Assembly: GCA_009702305.1 (NCBI GenBank)
Contig: WLIH01000179.1
Location: 1-6,160 of the forward strand
From: Actinomycetota bacterium
Lineage (GTDB): Bacteria; Actinomycetota; Actinomycetes; Propionibacteriales; Nocardioidaceae
Direction of reading: 5' to 3'
DNA length: 6,160 bases
The notes below the pieces were generated by a model. That model saw nothing but the letters and a program-made list of their open reading frames with translations, did no database searches and was not told the origin of the DNA. Made by a program: the position numbers and the translations under genes. This document shows, in pieces, positions 1 to 6,160 of this stretch. Numbering within the stretch: position 1 is the first letter of the stretch; each line of letters begins with the position of its first letter.

Positions 1-56
1 AGGTCGCGACCGGGCAGGTCGCCGACGCGACGCCGGTCAGCCCGCCCGCGCCGTAG
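1..56 (+). CDS. Possible C-terminal end of an unidentified plus-strand gene (partial)
   Basis: Reading from base 3, the plus strand encodes VATGQVADATPVSPPAP and then a TAG stop at 54-56. All 17 codons end in G or C, whereas the other two plus frames each have about five A/T-ending codons in the same stretch. That is the codon-use mark of real genes in this genome. The stop lies 3 bp before the stop codon of the convergent thioesterase gene, a normal tail-to-tail arrangement, and a hairpin at 66-84 follows. The fragment is too short to recognise a family. A minus-strand frame sharing the same wobble positions cannot be excluded, so this is a tentative call. Confidence 0.35.
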   Translation, partial: VATGQVADATPVSPPAP

Positions 57-59
57 GCC

Positions 60-518
60 TCAGCCGCCGAAGCGCTCCTTCGGCACCAGCGCGCAGGTGA
101 TCCGCGCGGTGCAGACCCGCTTGCCTCGCTCGTCGGTGACGACGATCTCGTACGTCGCCGAGGTCCGGCCCAGGTGGGCGGGCGTCGCCACGGCGGTCAC
201 GAGTCCGGCGGTGGCGGCCCGGTGGTGGGTGGCGTTGATGTCGACACCGACGGCGATCCGGTCGGGGGCGGCGTGCAGGGCCGAGCCCATCGAGCCGAGC
301 GACTCGGCCAGCGCGATCGACGCGCCACCGTGCAGCAGGCCGTAGGGCTGGGTGTTGCCGTCGACCGGCATCGTCGCCACGATCCGGTCGACCGAGACCT
401 CGAGCACCTCGACGCCGAGCTTGTCGTTGAGACCGCCCATGCCCTGCGGCATGGCGGCGATGAACTCCTCCACGGAGATCGCGGTGGAGGCGGCGGTGGG
501 GTCGACGGGCTCGCTCAT
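60..518 (-). CDS. Hotdog-fold acyl-CoA thioesterase, YdiI/MenI/EntH-like (PaaI superfamily)
   Basis: This is a 152-residue single-domain hotdog thioesterase, the usual family length, expected to be cytosolic and to hydrolyse an acyl- or aroyl-CoA thioester. The core around residues 50-80 reads MPVDGNTQPYGLLHGGAS, then LAESLGS, very close to E. coli YdiI (MenI), with the same spacing of the active-site residues: Gln57, His63, Glu72 (catalytic carboxylate) and Ser76. The family includes 1,4-dihydroxy-2-naphthoyl-CoA thioesterase (menaquinone synthesis), EntH (enterobactin proofreading) and promiscuous enzymes. Actinobacteria rely on menaquinone, so a MenI role is plausible but unproven; no men gene is adjacent. 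I chose ATG at 518 (MSEP). A TTG at 527 would add three residues, but neither start has a clear Shine-Dalgarno, and a -10-like TAAGTT sits 7 nt upstream of the ATG, favouring a leaderless mRNA from the ATG. It is divergent from polA. Confidence 0.9.
   Translation of the reverse strand: MSEPVDPTAASTAISVEEFIAAMPQGMGGLNDKLGVEVLEVSVDRIVATMPVDGNTQPYGLLHGGASIALAESLGSMGSALHAAPDRIAVGVDINATHHRAATAGLVTAVATPAHLGRTSATYEIVVTDERGKRVCTARITCALVPKERFGG
66..84 (+). terminator. Candidate hairpin terminator for the upstream plus-strand gene
   Basis: A perfect 7-bp inverted repeat, GCCGAAG (66-72) and CTTCGGC (78-84), encloses a 5-nt loop. It begins 9 nt after the TAG stop at 54-56. No T-run follows on the plus strand, so it lacks the full signature of an intrinsic terminator; U-poor terminators are common in high-GC actinobacteria. 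It also lies inside the last codons of the minus-strand thioesterase (the KERFGG tail), so the repeat could be a coincidence of coding sequence. Confidence 0.3.
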
Positions 519-525
519 GGTCGCC

Positions 526-531
526 AACTTA
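526..531 (-). promoter_or_regulatory. Candidate -10 element for the thioesterase (leaderless start)
   Basis: On the minus strand this hexamer reads TAAGTT, fitting the actinobacterial TAnnnT pattern. Seven bases separate it from the A of the ATG at 518, the spacing expected if transcription starts at the start codon. There is no good -35 at 17-18 nt; the nearest TTGACA-like hexamer (CCGACA, complement of 546-551) is only 14 nt away. The call rests on position and the -10 alone. Confidence 0.4.
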
Positions 532-544
532 CCGAGGACTCCCG

Positions 545-567
545 GTGTCGGTGGCGGCGGATAGAGT
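545..567 (+). promoter_or_regulatory. Candidate PafBC-type DNA-damage promoter of polA
   Basis: GTGTCGGTG at 545-553, exactly eight bases, then TAGAGT at 562-567. This matches the mycobacterial RecA-independent damage promoter consensus tTGTCRGTG-N8-TAnnnT at 8 of 9 positions in the first block (only the weakly conserved first T differs), with exact spacing and a valid -10. The -10 ends 6 nt before the GTG start of polA, so transcription would begin at or close to the start codon and the motif would centre near -25, where the transcriptional activator PafBC contacts this promoter class. No LexA-type palindrome is visible in the gap. Seen: the match and spacing. Inferred: control by PafBC. Confidence 0.6.
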
Positions 568-573
568 CCAACG

Positions 574-5132
<4,559 letters not shown>

Positions 5133-5139
<7 letters not shown>

Positions 5140-6160
5140 GCGCGCAGCGGCAGGCGCACGGTGAAGGTGCTGCCTTCGAGGTGGGCCGAGCGGACCTTGA
5201 TCTGACCGCCGTGCGCGGAGACGATCGACGCCACGATGGACAGGCCCAGGCCGGTGCCCTGGATCGCCTGCCGCTGGGCGGTCGAGGTGCGGAAGAACTT
5301 CTGGAAGAGGTTGCCCTGCTCCTCGATCGGGATGCCGATGCCGGTGTCGGTGACCGAGAAGACGGCCTCGTCTCCGTCCACCTCGAGACGGACCCGGATG
5401 ACGCCGCCGTCCTCGGTGAACTTCACGGCGTTGCTGACCAGGTTGATCATCACGCGCTCGAGCTGGGTGCGGTCGCCGGTGACGAGCACGGGGGTGTCGG
5501 GGGCGTCGAGGGTCAGCGCGAGGTCGCGTCCGGAGATCAGCGGCGCCACCGAGTCCTCGACGACCGACATGCCGGCGGTGAGGTCGACCGCCTCGGCCTG
5601 CCAGTTGATGTTGCCCGAGTCGAGGCCGCTCAGGGTCAGCAGGTCGTTGCAGAGCACGATCAGGCGCTGCGCGTTGCGGGCGATGGTCTCGAGCAGGCGC
5701 ACCTGGTCGGGATCGGGCTCGACGATCGAGCCGTCCATCAGCATCTCGGTGTAGCCGACGATGCTGGTGACCGGCGTGCGCAGCTCGTGGGAGACCGTCG
5801 AGACGAACTCGTTCTTCGCCGTGTCGACCGCGCGCAGCCGCTCGACGGCGGTGCGCTCCTTCTCCAGGGCTGCGACCAGCAGCTCCTGGCTGGCGCGCTG
5901 CTCGGTCACGTCGCGGGCCACGCACAGGAAGCCCATCTGGTCGGTGCCGGCGATCTCGGCCGCACTGAGCGTCATCGAGACGGTCTGGAGCGACCCGTTG
6001 CTGGCGACCCAGCGCCAGTCGCGGGCCGGCATCTCGGCCCCCGAGCGAGCCTCGGCGACCAGCTTGGCGAACGCCTCGTCGGGGTCGGTGCTGCCGACGC
6101 GGTCGAGCAGCTGGTCCTGATCGAGCAGGCCGACGAACGGCTGGCCGATCTGCTCGGGCG
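5133..6160 (-). CDS. PAS-domain sensor histidine kinase (partial; N-terminus beyond the right edge)
   Basis: The frame stays open to the window edge, giving 341 visible residues that lack the true start. An ATG at 6032 lies inside the PAS domain and is not a credible start. Reading N to C: the end of a PAS/PAC domain (from the edge to about 5900; WRWVASNG, then GFLCVARDVTEQR), a charged helical linker (about 5890-5820), a HisKA dimerisation domain with the H-box FVSTVSHELRTPVTSIVGYTEML and the phospho-accepting His at 5787-5789, and a HATPase_c domain with N-box NLVSNAVKFTEDGG, G1 DTGIGIP, F-box LFQKFF and G2 GTGLGLSI. It ends with a normal short tail and no receiver domain. All catalytic motifs are intact. 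It should autophosphorylate in response to a PAS-sensed signal and pass phosphate to a response regulator not in this window. The signal and any membrane segments are not visible. It converges on leuA with a 15-bp gap. Confidence 0.93.

Noticed and set aside
519..527. TTG at 527 as the thioesterase start
   Set aside because: It lies inside the -10-like hexamer, has no ribosome-binding site and adds only three residues; ATG 518 fits better, though not decisively.
519..573. LexA/SOS box before polA
   Set aside because: No GAAC...GTTC-type palindrome is present in the gap.

Overview
The window comes from a high-GC actinobacterium. Nearly every codon in the real reading frames ends in G or C, LeuA is the actinobacterial type, DNA polymerase I carries the actinobacterial/mycobacterial signature (Tyr in the O-helix, ruined proofreading motifs), and several genes appear to start without a leader. 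A Nocardioidaceae-like member of the Propionibacteriales is a reasonable guess, but that is inference. All the protein genes are chromosomal housekeeping types. I saw no mobile element, CRISPR array, tRNA or rRNA.

Layout. Bases 1-56 probably hold the last 17 codons of a plus-strand gene of unknown identity, ending 3 bp from the stop of a convergent minus-strand hotdog thioesterase (60-518) closely resembling YdiI/MenI/EntH. A 55-bp divergent region (519-573) separates the thioesterase from polA (574-3267, plus). It contains a -10-like hexamer for each gene, placed so that both could give leaderless or nearly leaderless mRNAs. On the polA side there is also an 8/9 match to the PafBC DNA-damage promoter motif with exact spacing to the -10. 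Only 21 bp after polA comes a 14-codon leader peptide containing four consecutive leucine codons (3289-3333). It is followed by an RNA segment with mutually exclusive pairings, one of which covers the Shine-Dalgarno of leuA (3411-5117, plus). LeuA is 2-isopropylmalate synthase, the first committed enzyme of leucine synthesis. A minus-strand PAS-containing sensor histidine kinase converges on leuA with a 15-bp gap and runs off the right edge (5133-6160+).

How the parts fit. polA looks like a repair polymerase whose promoter can be raised by the RecA-independent damage response. leuA looks controlled by the ribosome's progress over leucine codons, with a layout that suggests control of translation initiation rather than a classical U-tract terminator. 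The thioesterase and kinase have no evident functional tie to polA or leuA. The two regulatory regions (519-573 and 3268-3413) are the most informative parts of the window; the coding genes themselves are ordinary.
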